A DNA stretch of 64,000 nt from contig NC_071668.1 of the NCBI RefSeq assembly GCF_028554725.1, positions 41,120,501-41,184,500 of the forward strand, written 5' to 3'. The position numbers were made by a program, and so were the translations under genes. The stretch comes from Zeugodacus cucurbitae (lineage: Eukaryota; Arthropoda; Insecta; Diptera; Tephritidae). Below are positions 33,430-45,158 of the stretch, in pieces (the stretch's first letter is position 1; the number at the start of each line of letters is the position of its first letter). The notes below the pieces were generated by a model. That model was given only the letters and a program-made list of their open reading frames with translations. It made no database searches and had not been told where the DNA came from.

Positions 33430-33833
33430 GAAAACCTTGGGTTTGTTTACATTAATTTTCATCTTTTAACACACCACCAAGGCGTACTTGGGTTGTGTGC
33501 TACGTTTTTTTTTTTTGCTACAATTGTGGTAATTAGGGTGTTATGCCAGCATTTAATCTTCACTAAAATTTTAAAGTCCGATGAACAGCACTTAAATAAT
33601 TATTAAATAAAATAAACTTTTTAATTCTTATTGTAATTATTTTAAATTATTTCGCATGTTTATTAAATTTTATGGTGGCATTAAATGTTATTTATTGATA
33701 AGTTAGTTATATTTTATGTACAAGTGCATTACGCGATTCAACTAATTTTTTAATATTGTATTACAATAAATACATCCCTGGGTTGGTGACACTGCATTTG
33801 GCGCTTTCAAATTTTAAAAGATTTAATATTACT
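33430..33833. other. AT-rich DNA, nothing recognised
   Basis: No coding frame, repeat match or structured element found between the MITE and the left duplication of RTE copy 6. Confidence 0.4.
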
Positions 33834-33843
33834 ATGAAACAAT

Positions 33844-36800
33844 GGGATGGGATCATGTGTAGAAGTTCATGCAAGTGAGGAAAGTTTTTGATTGTCATTA
33901 ACTTGGGAGTGGCCAGAAACGATTCTTCTCCACATGATTCAAGCAGCTCACGACTTCCGGTTTATACCAAGTATCCTCTGGGTAGCCAACAGACATCCGT
34001 TTGAAGGCGAGCTAAAGTGAGAAGGCGAAGCCCGCTTATGCGGTTGTGCGTAGGGCTTGGGACCCACCACACAAAAACGAAGTACCAATGAAAAATCTAC
34101 GAAAGCCTCGGATGAGACATCCCCATTTTGATGACGACCCCTGCAAACGTTTTAAGGATAATGATATAAGGGCATGCACCTGGAATGTTCGGACCCTTAA
34201 TTGGGAAGGTGCCTCTGCCCAGCTGGTTGACGGAAGAAGGTGGGTCCTTGTGACATCTACTACAGCGGCCATATAAAGGAGCGCAAATTTGGTGTTGTAT
34301 TTGTGGTGGGAGAGAGACTCCGTCGCAGAGTCCTGGCATTCACCAAGGTGGATGAACGTCTTGCCACAATCCGCATCAAAGCGAGGTTCTTCAACATATC
34401 GCTGATTTGCGCCCACGCCCCAACGGAAGAGAAGGACGATGTGACCAAAGATGCTTTCTATGAGCGCCTAGAACGCACCTATAAGCGATGCCCCCGCCTC
34501 GATGTAAAAGTTGTGTTTGGCGATTTTAACGCCAGGGTGGGTAAAGAAGGTGTCTTTGGCACAACAGTCGGAAAATTCAGCTTCCATGACGAAACATCGC
34601 CAAACGGCCTGAGGCTGATCGACTTCGCTGGGGCCCGAAATATGGTCGTCTGTAGTACCAGATTCCAGCATAAGAAAATACATCAAGTTACTTGGCTGTC
34701 TCCTGATCGAAACACGCGGAACCAAATCGATCACGTTGTGATAGACGGAAGACATATCTCCTGTGTTTTAGACGTGCGTACGCTCCGAGGACCAAATATA
34801 GACTCGGACCATTATCTGGTCGCAGCGAAGATACGCACCCGCCTCTGTGCAGCAAAGAATGCCCGTCAACAAACACAAGGAAGGTTCGACGTCGAAAAGC
34901 TGCAATCGCAACAGACAGCCACGAAATACTCTACTCGACTTGCACTCCTGCTCTCTGAGAGCACTCATCAGCATCTCAGTACAAAGGAACTGTGGAACGG
35001 CATCTCAAACTCACTGCGTACCGCTGCAGCCGAAACAATTGGTTTTCGGCAACGACAAAAAACTAGCTGGTACGATGAGGAGTGCCGTCTCGCAGCGGAG
35101 AGAAAACAGACTGCCTGCCTCGCAACTTTGCAAACGACCACAACACGTTCGGGATGGGATAGATACCGAGAGCTGAAGAGGGAAGTGAGACGCATCTGCA
35201 GACAAAAAAGAAAGAGGCCGAAATGTGTGAGTACGAAGAGCTTGAGAAGCTAGCAGACAGAGGTAATGCTCGAAAATTTTATGAAAAAATGAAGCGACTT
35301 AACGAAGGTTTCAAGACCGGAGCATCCTCATGTAGAGACCAAGGTGGTAATCTGGTAACCGATGTCCAGGGCATACTGGGATTATGGAGGGAACACTTCT
35401 CCGACCTGCTGAATGGCAGTGAGAGTACAACACCAGGAGATGGCGAACCCGATCCCTCAATCGATAACGATGGAACAGATGTTCCATTACCCGACCATGA
35501 AGAAATTCGAATAGCAATTACCCGCTTGAAGAACAACAAAGCAGCGGGGGCCGATAGATTACCGGCAGAACTATTCAAATACGGTGGCGAAGAACTGATA
35601 AGGTGCATGCATCAGCTTCTTTGCAGAATATGGTCGGAAGAAAGCATGCCTGACGATTGGAATCTCAGTGTGCTCTGCCCAATCCATAAAAAGGAAGATC
35701 CCACATTCTGCGCCAATTGCCGTGGGATCAGACTCCTAAATATCGCATACAAGGTTCTATCGAGCGTACTGTGTGAAAGACTAAAGCCCACCGTCAACAA
35801 ACTGATTGGATCTTATCAGTGTGGCTTTAGACCTGGAAAATCGACAATTGACCAGATATTCACCATGCGCCAAATTTTGGAGAAGACCCGTGAAAAGAGG
35901 ATCGACACACACCACCTTTTTGTCGATTTTAAAGCTGCTTTCGACAGCACGAAAAGGAGTTGCCTTTACGCCGCGATGTCTGAATTTGGTATCCCCGCAA
36001 AACTAATACGGCTGTGTAAATTGACGTTGAGCAACACCAAAAGCTCCGTCATGATTGGGAAGAACCTCTCCGAGCCGTTCGATACCAAACGAGGTTTCAG
36101 ACAAGGTGACTCACTATCGTGCGACTTCTTTAACCTGATGCTGGAAAAAATTATAAGAGCTGCAGAGCTAAACAGAGAAGGTACAATCTTCTACAAGAGT
36201 GTACAGCTATTGGCGTACGCCGATGATATTGATATCATCGGAAGTAACAACCGCGCGAAGCGAATGGGTCTGGAGGTGAATGAGGACAAGACGAAATATC
36301 TCCTGTCATCAAGCAAACAGTCGGCGCACTCACGTCTTGGCTCCCACGTCACTGTTGACAGTCATAACTTCGAGGTCGTAGATAATTTCGTAAACCTGGG
36401 AACCAGCATCAACAACACGAACAATGTCAGCCTCGAAATCCAACGCAGAATAACTCTTGCCAACAGGTGCTACTTTGGATTGAGTAGGCAATTGAAAAGT
36501 AAAGTCCTCTCTCGTCGAACCAAAATCAAGGTCTACAAGTCGCTTATCATTCCCGTCCTGCTTTACGGTGCAGAAGCTTGGACGATGTCAACATCAGATG
36601 AGACGACACTAGCGAGTTTTCGAGAGGAAAATTTTGCGCAAGATTTATGGTCCTCAGAACATTGGCAACGGCGAATACCGCAGACGATGGAACGATGAGC
36701 TGTACGAGTTATACGACGACATTGACATAGTTCAACGAATAAAAAGACAGCGGCTACGCTGGCTAGGTCATGTTGTCCGAATGGACGAAAACACTCCAGC

Positions 36801-37008
36801 CCTGAAAGTGTTCGATGCAGTACCCGCCGGAGGAAGCCGAGGAAGGGGAAGGCCTCCACTCCGTTGGAGGGACCAGGTGGAGAGCGACCTGGTTACACTT
36901 GGGATCTCCAACTGGCGCCGAACTGCGAAGGAGAGAGAGAGGTGGCGCACTATCGTCGATTCGGCTATAACCGGCTAAACGGTTGCAACGCCAATCACAT
37001 ACATACAC
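33844..37008 (+). mobile_element. RTE copy 6, full length (3165 bp)
   Basis: Complete from the 5' UTR (ggatgggatcatgtgtagaa) to the catacat-type 3' end. It is flanked by a perfect 10-bp duplication atgaaacaat (33834-33843 and 37009-37018). It is in the opposite orientation to copies 2 and 9. Confidence 0.94.
34088..36978 (+). pseudogene. RTE copy 6 endonuclease-reverse transcriptase, frameshifted
   Basis: Starts at ATG 34088, which aligns with a GTG in copies 2 and 9. The order matches the intact ORF: ACTWNVRTLNWEG; a deletion just after SAQLVD that removes the block with the catalytic E; VVFGDFNARVG; IDSDHYLVAAKI; a frameshift near 35210-35250; RT with CGFRPGKSTIDQI, FKAAFDS and LAYADDIDIIG; an 8-12 codon deletion after SNNRA; a one-base shift near 36615; and the tail RLRWLGHVVRM. 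Several RT motifs are intact, but the protein cannot be made whole. Confidence 0.9.
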
Positions 37009-37018
37009 ATGAAACAAT

Positions 37019-38216
37019 TTGAATAATTTTCACTAAATAACCTTAAAAGAGTATGTATGTCTGGTTCAAGACAGTCGTTGGCAAACTTTTCAAGCTTTGG
37101 CAATGTCTTCCATTGATAGTCAGCAATCTATTAGACCTTGTATGGAAATTGATATAATTGAAAGAAAACGATTTCCTTCAGAGAAATTCATTTTCATATT
37201 TACATATATGGTTATATGTATAATGAATATTTTAAAATGCACAATTGTTTGCTGTCTATAACACTGTTCGAGAGAGGGTAGATTTCTGAAGTCGCCAATG
37301 TTTTTACAAAATAAAAAGTGTAGGATTCGTCAAACTTAGTAAAAGCTCTTGAGCTTTTTATAAATTTAATTAAAAAACTTGTATTAGTATTAAATGACGA
37401 TTTTGATTTTTGTTACCTTGGACCCGATTTTTTGAAATACCTATTCAATAGGATCATGACATATATCGTTTTAAAAATGTTTAATAAGGAGGCGACCACC
37501 TATCATTTCAAGCTCATAAAGCTTTTGTGTATTTTCAAGCTTTGCAATTCAAAGCTTTTTAAATATAATTATTTGTAAATAATTTAAGTAAAAACTAGCA
37601 AAAATGGTTTTTTTTTAATTTTGTGTCAGTAAAGTTTAAATAAATGTGTCCAAAAAAAATTTACCACAGAGAAGTACTTGTATGATAGCTGTATTTTATT
37701 CTCACCACTTATAAAATTTCTCATGTACATTAAATAAATTTTTTGCATATAATATAGCACACATTGATGTTAAAATCAGCTCTAAGTGAAATATAGCATA
37801 AATAAATAGTTTCGCTTTATATAAGACAGCAATATAACAAAAAGACTAAAGTTTTACTAAAATGAAGTACTCCATATATACAGCACTGTATTTTTCCAAG
37901 ATGGCGGCCATATTAATACCGAGAATTCCCCACGAATAAGGTTTTCTACATTATGTACTGTTTAACTCGTCTACGCAGAGAATTCAAGTTAAAGGGAAGT
38001 CCGATAAAAAACAGCAGCATTTATTAGCATAAAGCAGCATAAATAAATTGTTGGGTAAGTTGCACATATTAATATATATTAGTGCATAAAGGTGAACAAA
38101 ATAGCCGATGAAAAAAAATTATATTTGTAATAGTGCAGGTGGTCAACTTTTCATTGAAAAGTGGTTTGCGCAATGCAAATTATCAAACTATAATTTTATT
38201 GTTATACGTGACCCTC
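37019..38216. other. AT-rich DNA, no gene recognised
   Basis: No supported frame or repeat. The stretch ccaagatggcggccat (about 37897-37912) resembles a YY1/Pho-type site (GCCATCTT core), a chance-level match without other evidence. Confidence 0.35.
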
Positions 38217-39643
38217 TTTTTATACTCTCGCAACCTGTTGCACAGAGTATAATAGTTTTGTTCACATAACGGTTGTTTGTGTCACCAAGAAATATAAGAA
38301 TTAGATATGGGGTTATATATATATAAATGATCAGGATGACGAGTGGATTTGAAATCCGGATGTCTGTCCGTCCGTCTGTCCGTGCAAGCGATAACTTGAG
38401 TAAAAATTAAGATATCTTAATGAAACTTGGAACACATGTTCCTTGGCACCCTGAGGAGGTTGCTTTCGAAAATGGGGAAAATCGGTCCACTGCCACGCCC
38501 ACAAAATGGCGGAAACCGAAAACCTATACAGTGTCATAACTAAGCCATAAATAAAGTTATGAAAATGAAATTTGGAACATAGGATCCCATTAGGGAGGGG
38601 CACATTTGGATGTAATTGTTTTTGAAAAGTGGTCGTGATCCCGCCCCCAAATAGGTGTTTTGTATATAACTCGCAAACTAATAAAGCTATATAAACCAAA
38701 CTTTCTGCAGTCGTGTATTTTAGGCATTTCCTTATACAGTCCAAAAATGAAAGAAATCAGAAAATAACCACGCCCACCTCTCGTACAAAGGTTAGGTTGA
38801 AAATAACTAAAAGTGGGTTAACTCACTAACGAAAAACGTCAGTAACACTAAATTTCACATAAGAAATGGCAGATGGAAGCTGCACTCAGATTTTTTTACA
38901 AAATGGAAAATGGGCGTGGCGTCGCCCACATATGGGTCAAAAACCATATCTCAGGAACTACTCTACCGATTTCAATGAAATTCGGTACATAACACTTTCT
39001 TGACACCCTGATGACACGGGTGGAATATGGGCGAAATCGGTTCACAACTACGCCTACTTCCCATATTACTCAATTTTGAATCCTTCTGATCCTTTCACTT
39101 TATAATGTATACATAAGGAACCAATAAAGATAGCGGAATAAAACTTTACACAAATACTGTAATTGAGCTGTGACATTACTTGTGGAAAAATTGTCAAAAT
39201 CGGACCATGACTTTTCAAGGCCCCTGAAATCGAACATGAAGAACTCAGTGCCTAAGGTTAATTTTTCATCGAAAATATAGGTAAATCCCTCAGATGTAAT
39301 TCATTCCCTCTGAATTTTTTTCTTATAACAGTTTCTCTCTGTACCTGAAATGGTAAAAATCGGGTCATAACTTCCCCCAGATCCCATATATCTAATCATA
39401 AGTAATATTAAATTAAGTGAGCGTATAGTCTTCGATAAATTGTATCTTGGTGGTGAAAACGAGTGAAATCGGTTTAGGAATTGCCTCAGTCCCCATATAC
39501 TATTTATGATGATTTTCGTTATTCTATTGAACTTTATACCGAATATGTGGGTCGAATTGTGTTATCTTTATAAAATTACATCAATAAATTGCGAGAGTAT
39601 AAAATGTTCGGTTACACCCGAACTTAGCCCTTCCTTACTTGTT
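38217..39643 (+). repeat. Rep-A copy e, complete reference copy (1.43 kb)
   Basis: Starts ttttatactctcgcaac. Near the 3' end is the exact 16-bp inverted counterpart ttgcgagagtataaaa, then a hairpin (GTTCGG / CCGAAC), then ttagcccttccttacttgtt. This asymmetric inverted-repeat plus 3' hairpin plan, with no target-site duplication, resembles Helentron-derived HINE/DINE-1 repeats. No coding frame. Confidence 0.85.
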
Positions 39644-39699
39644 ACAATTAATTTTATGGATTTTTTCAGATTGTGCATTATTGGAGGAGTCAGACCGGC

Positions 39700-40050
39700 G
39701 CAATTCTAGATTATTAATATTTTTATTATTTTCATTGTTATTATTATAATATTTTTCAGTTGTATTATTAATTTTTCTTTTAGATATTATAACTATTTTT
39801 ACTTTATTAATTTTTTTCAGATATGTTTATTTAATAAAGCTTTTTACAGATACCAATCTTTTATTTTCAAATATTATTACTATTTTTATTTAATTAATTA
39901 ATTCAGGCATTAATCATCTTTTTAATTAATATTTTTTAGATATTAATAATAATTTTCTTTAATTGATCAGTTTTCAGATATTCATCTTTTATTTTCAGAT
40001 TTGAATGATATTCTTTCCATTAAATATATTTGTAATGAATTGTAACTAAT
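39700..40050. repeat. Degenerate array of T-rich units with CAG
   Basis: About eight loosely repeated units of 35-50 bp of the form T(n)CAGATATT..ATTTTTATT. Each resembles a splice acceptor (pyrimidine tract plus CAG). Units are too diverged to set a period. Confidence 0.5.
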
Positions 40051-41384
40051 ACATAATATATATAAATAAAGATGAATTAAATAATTAAAAAAAAAAAATA
40101 GTTAGAAATTTTAAGAAAATTGTTATTCCTATAGAGATATTAGAGTAGTTCAGCTATATTTTTATGTATATAATTTATGACACTGCTGAATGATCACATG
40201 TATACGTACGTGTGAGGGGAAAGGTAGTTACAAGCTGCCCGAGCAGCTATGCTAGCGTATGACAGGCTCATCACTTTTTTTAACATCGTTTCAGAGTTTG
40301 AAAAGCTACAGTTTAACCAGTTTTCACCACTTTTGGCTGGCAGGACATGTAAAGATACATAAATTATTTATGTTACTTGCATTTTTTTCGTTTAAGGGTA
40401 AACAAATTATTCAAATATTGCACATATGAATTTCCCTTAATTTACCAAATGGCCCAATTAAACTGTTTCTTATCTATTGACGAACTTAGATGCAGCGATG
40501 AGGTGTGAGTTACTCTTTGATTCACGGTCTACGGGCTATACTGGTATTGTAACAGCTCTTCGTTTGGATAAGTGAAAAGTAGAGCTATATACACTGATTG
40601 TAATGTATGAACAATAATAGTATAAAAGTGGTTCTTCCCATAGTCATGATTTTACGAGAAGAGAGATGCGTGAAAAGTGTGTTTAGAGCTTTTCACAACA
40701 CGAGAGTCAATTAGAACAATTATTCCTTTTCCTCGGATTGTGTTTAGCGTGAACAGTTCTTTATTTAGTTCTGAAAATTTTCGGCAACCCTGATGTCCTG
40801 TTCCTTGTCTTGATAATCGTTCAAGAGATAATACAGTCCCAAAGTCGGTATGTCGAGGTAATTACAGAGAGCGATTAAGGCCCAAACTGAAAACGCGGAA
40901 TGGATCGTCACGATAATGTCTGTTAAGTGATTCTATGAGGAAGGAATTCTTGCCGTAAGTCATAAAGGTTTTATTTGTCATGACAGCCAACTTCCTGTCC
41001 GTTATGGTTGTGGTGACCGAATATTGTGCGCTATATCTATCTTTTAAGATCCAACATCGCTTTCGATATGATGTATTTGTTTTTTCTTATTGTTCCCACA
41101 TATCGTATGCGGATCGTTTTATCATCAAACGCGCGGCCAAATCATATGATGAAAAAAGTTATCATTATATATTCAACCAGTACCAGTATATTTTTCAGTA
41201 ATTTTAAAAACAACGCTCTTGAGAATTTTAATTCAACTTTAATTTTTGGTTGTACGTAGATATTTAAACATGTACTATTAGGATGTTTGAGTGATTTCAC
41301 TCGTACGAAGATAGCTTTAGTTTGGAACATAACAATTCAAAATGTCCTTGTAACATATTCATTGAAATAGCATTGAATCACGAT
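40051..41384. other. Unassigned DNA with one coding-like minus-strand frame
   Basis: The minus strand from about 41085 to 40660 has an open frame interrupted once, near 40865, with parts such as LAVMTNKTFMTYGKNSFLIE and, after the stop, TLNTIRGKGIIVLIDSRVV. I do not recognise it. The plus strand has a TATA-like agtataaaag at 40619-40628. This could be an LTR or an old exon; nothing decides. Confidence 0.3.
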
Positions 41385-41745
41385 TTTTAAACTCTCGCAA
41401 CAAAGTTGCTAAGTCCTAAAACTAAACGAGTGAGATATAGGGTTATATATATCATAGTCATCAGGGTGACGAATAGAGTTGAAATCCGCATGTCTGTCTG
41501 GCTCAGCTGTAACTTGAGTAAAAATTGAGATATATTGATGAAACTTGGTACATGTATTTCTTGGCACCATAAGGTTAATTTAATCGGATCACATATAAAG
41601 AGTTATAACTTAGCCATAAATTAAGCTATGAAAAATGATTTGGTACAAAGATTTGTTCTAGGAGGGGGCATATTAGGATGTAATTTTTTTTGGAAAAGTG
41701 GGCGTCACCCCTTCCCATACTTTTATATATATCTCGTCAACTACG
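41385..41745 (+). repeat. Rep-A copy f, diverged 5' part
   Basis: Matches the first 430 bp of Rep-A with many changes: aaactctcgcaacaaagttg, gggttatatatatca, gaaatccgcatgtctgtctg, ttcttggcacc, ggaaaagtgggcgtcacccc. Confidence 0.75.
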
Positions 41746-42177
41746 AAAACTCGAGTTTGAGAAGTGTTCATACGATTGGATGAAGCGCTGGCATAGGTGC
41801 ATACTATCGAATGAAGGCAACGCTAATGTAAACTAATGAATACACATTTTTTCATAGATATAAAAAATTCACAAGAATAAAATTACTTGAAAAAGTACTA
41901 TTCATACATTTATTTATTTCCAACTCGGTGGATATTTTGTTTTTATAAACTGTATTGTATAAGTTTCATCAAACTTTGTCTCTTAATATGATAGCACGGT
42001 ATCAGATTCATTTTTTAATTAGAATTATATTATTACCAAACTTAAAAAATGTAGCAATTAATCAGAAAAACAAATTCTGATTAATATCCACGATTTAAAG
42101 TTTGGCTTTGAGGATCCTCCTAATTTCAGGAGATATTGGAACTGCTTCTGTAAAATTTTCACAAAAATATAACTCAC
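41746..42177 (-). other. Presumed intron just downstream of the RAMA exon
   Basis: AT-rich. The RAMA reading frame stays open 27 codons past the consensus donor, to a TAA at 42095-42097. A read-through form ending there is possible, but the donor CAG|GTGAGT argues for splicing. Confidence 0.4.
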
Positions 42178-42535
42178 CTGATTCTAAATCATCCAAATTC
42201 ACATCTTTCTGCAACGCACATTTGCGTAACCATGAATTTTTATAGACATCTAACTTTTTCCCTTTATATTTCACAGATGCCCATCCACATCCACTCTTCT
42301 TCTCAGGATTAATAAAGCGTTTGCAATGCACTGCCCACGCACTTGGAGTAAGAAATACTGTTTCAGTTTCTTGTGACTTTATTTTACCGTCCGGCATCAA
42401 ATCTCCGACAAATTTTTGACCCAAATAGTCTATGGTCATTACCGCTTTACCCGGTTGCAAAACATTTGCACTCATTAATGTTTGTAATGTAATGTTCCGA
42501 GTGGTGCCGTTTAATCCTTCATAGTTCTCTTTGGC
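42178..42535 (-). CDS. MPND: RAMA-domain exon of an MPND-like gene
   Basis: A 358-nt exon. The acceptor is TTTTAATAG|GCC (AG at 42536-42537) and the donor is GAATCAG|GTGAGT (GT at 42176-42177). It encodes KENYEGLNGTTRNITLQTL, then the RAMA domain: LQPGKAVMTIDYLGQKFVGD, FLTPSAWAVHCKRFINPEKK, SGCGWASVKYKGKKLD, YKNSWLRK. RAMA domains occur in MPND and in DNA-modification-linked proteins; MPND is reported to bind methylated adenine in DNA and to act as a protease-type MPN protein, but the role here is inferred. It starts in phase 0 from the exon at 44794 and ends after one base of a codon. The frame is clean. Confidence 0.85.
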
Positions 42536-42653
42536 CTATTAAAAGAAGTTTTTTACATATAAAACAAGTACTATAATATAAAAATGTAATCTTATTTAAA
42601 TTAATTAAAATTGATCTGTTTAAAACATATATTACATATACGTATACTATAGG

Positions 42654-44194
42654 AGGATGAGGTCATGTGTATAAGTTTACGTAAGTGAGGAAAGTTTTTG
42701 ATTGCCTATCACTGGGGAGTGGCCAGAAACGATTTTCTACACATCGTTTAAGCAGCTCACGACTTCCGGTTTTAGACCAAGTATCCTCTGGATAGCCAAC
42801 AAACAGCCCTTTGGAGGCGAGCTAAAGTGAGAAGCCGAACCCGCTTTTGCGGTTATGCGTAGGGCGATCCACCACATGAAATCGAATTACTAATGAAAAA
42901 ACGATTAAAGCTTCGGATGAGAAAGCCCCATTTTGATGACGCTCCTTTGATGACGTTTTACGTGGCTAAAGAGGGTGTCTTCATGGCGAAACATCGGCAA
43001 ACGGCCGAAGTATGGTCGTCTGTAGTACCAGATTCCAGCACAAGAATCGATCAAATCGATCATGTTGTGATATACGGAAGACATGTCTCCAAAGTTTTAG
43101 ACGTGCGTACGCTCCGAGGGCCAAATATAGACTCGGACCATTATCTGGTTGCAGCGAAGATACGCACCCGCATCTGTACAGCAAAGAACGCCCGTCAACA
43201 AACACAAAGAAGTTCGACGTTGAAAAGCAATCGCAACTGACAGCCAAGAAATTTTCTTACAACCTGCTCAAGATATAGGTATAAGGAAACTGTGGAACGA
43301 CATTTCAAACTCACTACAAATCGCTGCAGCCGAAACAATTGGATTTCGGCAACGACAAAAGACGAGCTGGTACAATGAGTATTGCCATCTCGCAGGGAAA
43401 AGCAAACAGACTGCCTACCTCGCATCGTTGCAAATGGCCACGACACGCGGGATGGGATAGATACTGAGAACTGAAAAGGGAAGCGAGACGCATTTGCAGA
43501 CATAAAAAATTAGAGGTCAAAATGCATGAGTATGAAGAGCTTGAGAAGCTGGCCGACAGGGGTAACGCTCGGGATTATGGAGGGAACACTTCTTCGACAT
43601 GCTGAATGGCACTGAAAGCACAACACCAGGACATGTCGAATCCGATTCCCCAATCGATGACGATACAACATATGATCCATTACACGACCTTAAAGAAATT
43701 CGAATAGCAATTACCCGCTGGAAGTACAATAAAGCGGGCTATTAAAATACAGCGATGAAGAACTGGTAAGGTGCATGCATCAGCATCTTTGCAGAATATA
43801 GTCGGAAAAAAGCATGCCTGACGATTGGAATCTCAGTGTGTTCTGCACAATCCATAAAAAGGGAAACCCCATAAGCTGTGCCAATTACTGTGGGATAAAC
43901 CCGATAAGGCTCTATCGAGCGTACTGTATGTAAGACGAAGCCCACTCGCAAGATTTATGGCCCTCAGAACATTGGCAGCGGCGAATACCGCAGACGATGG
44001 AACGAGTTATACGATGTTATTGACATAGTTCAGCGAATAAAAAGAGAGCGGCTTCGCTGATTAGGTCATGTTGTCCGAATGGACGAAAAAACTCCAGCTT
44101 TGAAAGTGTTCGATGCAGTACCCGCCGGTGGAAGCAAAGGATGAGGAAGGCCTCCACACCTTTGGAAAGACCAGGTGGAGAGCGACCTGGTAAC
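42654..44194 (+). mobile_element. RTE copy 7, decayed, in the host intron
   Basis: Recognisable from the 5' UTR (gaggtcatgtgtataagttt) through pieces of the endonuclease (VVCSTRFQHK; DVRTLRGPNIDSDH), linker and RT (MPDDWNLSVFC) to the tail (FDAVPAGGSKG). Several large internal deletions shorten it to 1.54 kb. It lies in the intron between host exons 44794-44849 and 42178-42535, antisense to the gene. It is the most diverged long RTE copy here. Confidence 0.85.
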
Positions 44195-44310
44195 TTGTTC
44201 CCATTCTACTGTAGGTAAGACTGACGTGCACAGTCTTGCAAATTCATCAGCCTTACAATTTCCTGCGATTCGGTTGTGGTCAGGCTGAAAGACCTCCTTC
44301 ACTATCCATA
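44195..44310 (-). pseudogene. LINE RNase H fragment (LOA/R1-type)
   Basis: The minus strand reads VKEVFQPDHNRIAGNCKADE, then FARLCTSVLPTVEWEQ, the last RNase H motif (normally VPGH..I.GN..ADELAR). It joins the end of RTE copy 7 directly, so a 79-codon open frame across 44066-44302 is a chimera of two elements and not a gene. Confidence 0.75.
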
Positions 44311-44793
44311 AATTCCACCGAAAATTACAGACTTAACTATGATTTCATATAGCAAAAGAACTATAACCTATATAGCAGTGGGTTAAAATTTTCCTCAACT
44401 CAATTGCCTGACATTTACATGAATTGGTATTTCGGTATTATACATATACAGTTCGATACAAAAAATAGAATAAAGAAGTTGCAGAACGTGTTGAGCTTTG
44501 TTTGAAAGTAATGTCCCGTTAATTTATTATACTATTCGGAAAGACATAAATAAAAAAAGTATGTTCTCCATTTTAGTTAGCCTCCAAAATCGAAATATGG
44601 ATATCCGAATTTCGAAATTTGGCTTACTGGAATCGTCATTATAATTATAGTATGTAAAATGTCAAAAAGGTACTTTTCTTCTTATTTCAATGGTGTAAAA
44701 CAGTTTTCGACCAAGCTTATATGACAGATGATATACGCGACCGAAGTTGGATCTTTGAAATGTTATTATTTTTAATTTGATCTCAAATCTTAC
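44311..44793 (-). other. Host intron, no element recognised
   Basis: AT-rich, between the LINE fragment and the donor at 44792-44793 (GAG|GTAAGA). No repeat match seen. Confidence 0.45.
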
Positions 44794-44849
44794 CTCATAG
44801 TCATTGTCATCTTCACTTTCAGCATCTTTTTGTTCCAAATGTGATGCTT
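44794..44849 (-). CDS. MPND: Small acidic exon of the MPND-like gene
   Basis: A 56-nt exon with acceptor TATTTTCCAG (AG at 44850-44851) and donor GAG|GTAAGATTTG. It completes a codon ending in AA, then encodes ASHLEQKDAESEDDNDYE, and ends on a whole codon. That leads in phase 0 into the RAMA exon at 42535. An acidic stretch before RAMA fits MPND proteins. Earlier exons are not identified in the rest of the window. Confidence 0.7.
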
Positions 44850-45090
44850 CTGGAAAATACATAATATTTTTATTAATATTTAAATATATATATATATTTA
44901 GTATAATTAGGATACAAGGAGGTATATAAGAAATTTATAACTATTTCTGAGTTTTGCACCCGAATTTTATAAGGCTGCCCAGCTGCTGTAACACGATTTC
45001 ACTTTACTATTTATCTCAGTAGACTAGAACGAAACCGATTTTAAATTTTTATAAATCGCTGTTTGAAGTATTTTGCAGCATTGTTTAAAT

Positions 45091-45158
45091 TTGGATAAGG
45101 AATCGAAGCGTTTTGGTCTGGTAGTGAACGAGGACAACGAAATGTCTTCCGTCATTAA
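45091..45158 (+). mobile_element. RTE relic, 68 bp
   Basis: Matches the RT region after YADD in other copies: ggataaggaatcgaagcg, then ggtctggtagtgaacgagga and a diverged caacgaaatgtcttccgtca. A tiny remnant, named here as copy 10. Confidence 0.65.

Noticed and set aside
37897..37912. YY1/Pho-like motif aagatggcggccat
   Set aside because: A single short match with no supporting context.
40549..40866. Possible solo LTR (TGTAACAG ... AATTACA) with a TATA-like box
   Set aside because: No target-site duplication, primer-binding site or second copy was found; the ends can match by chance.
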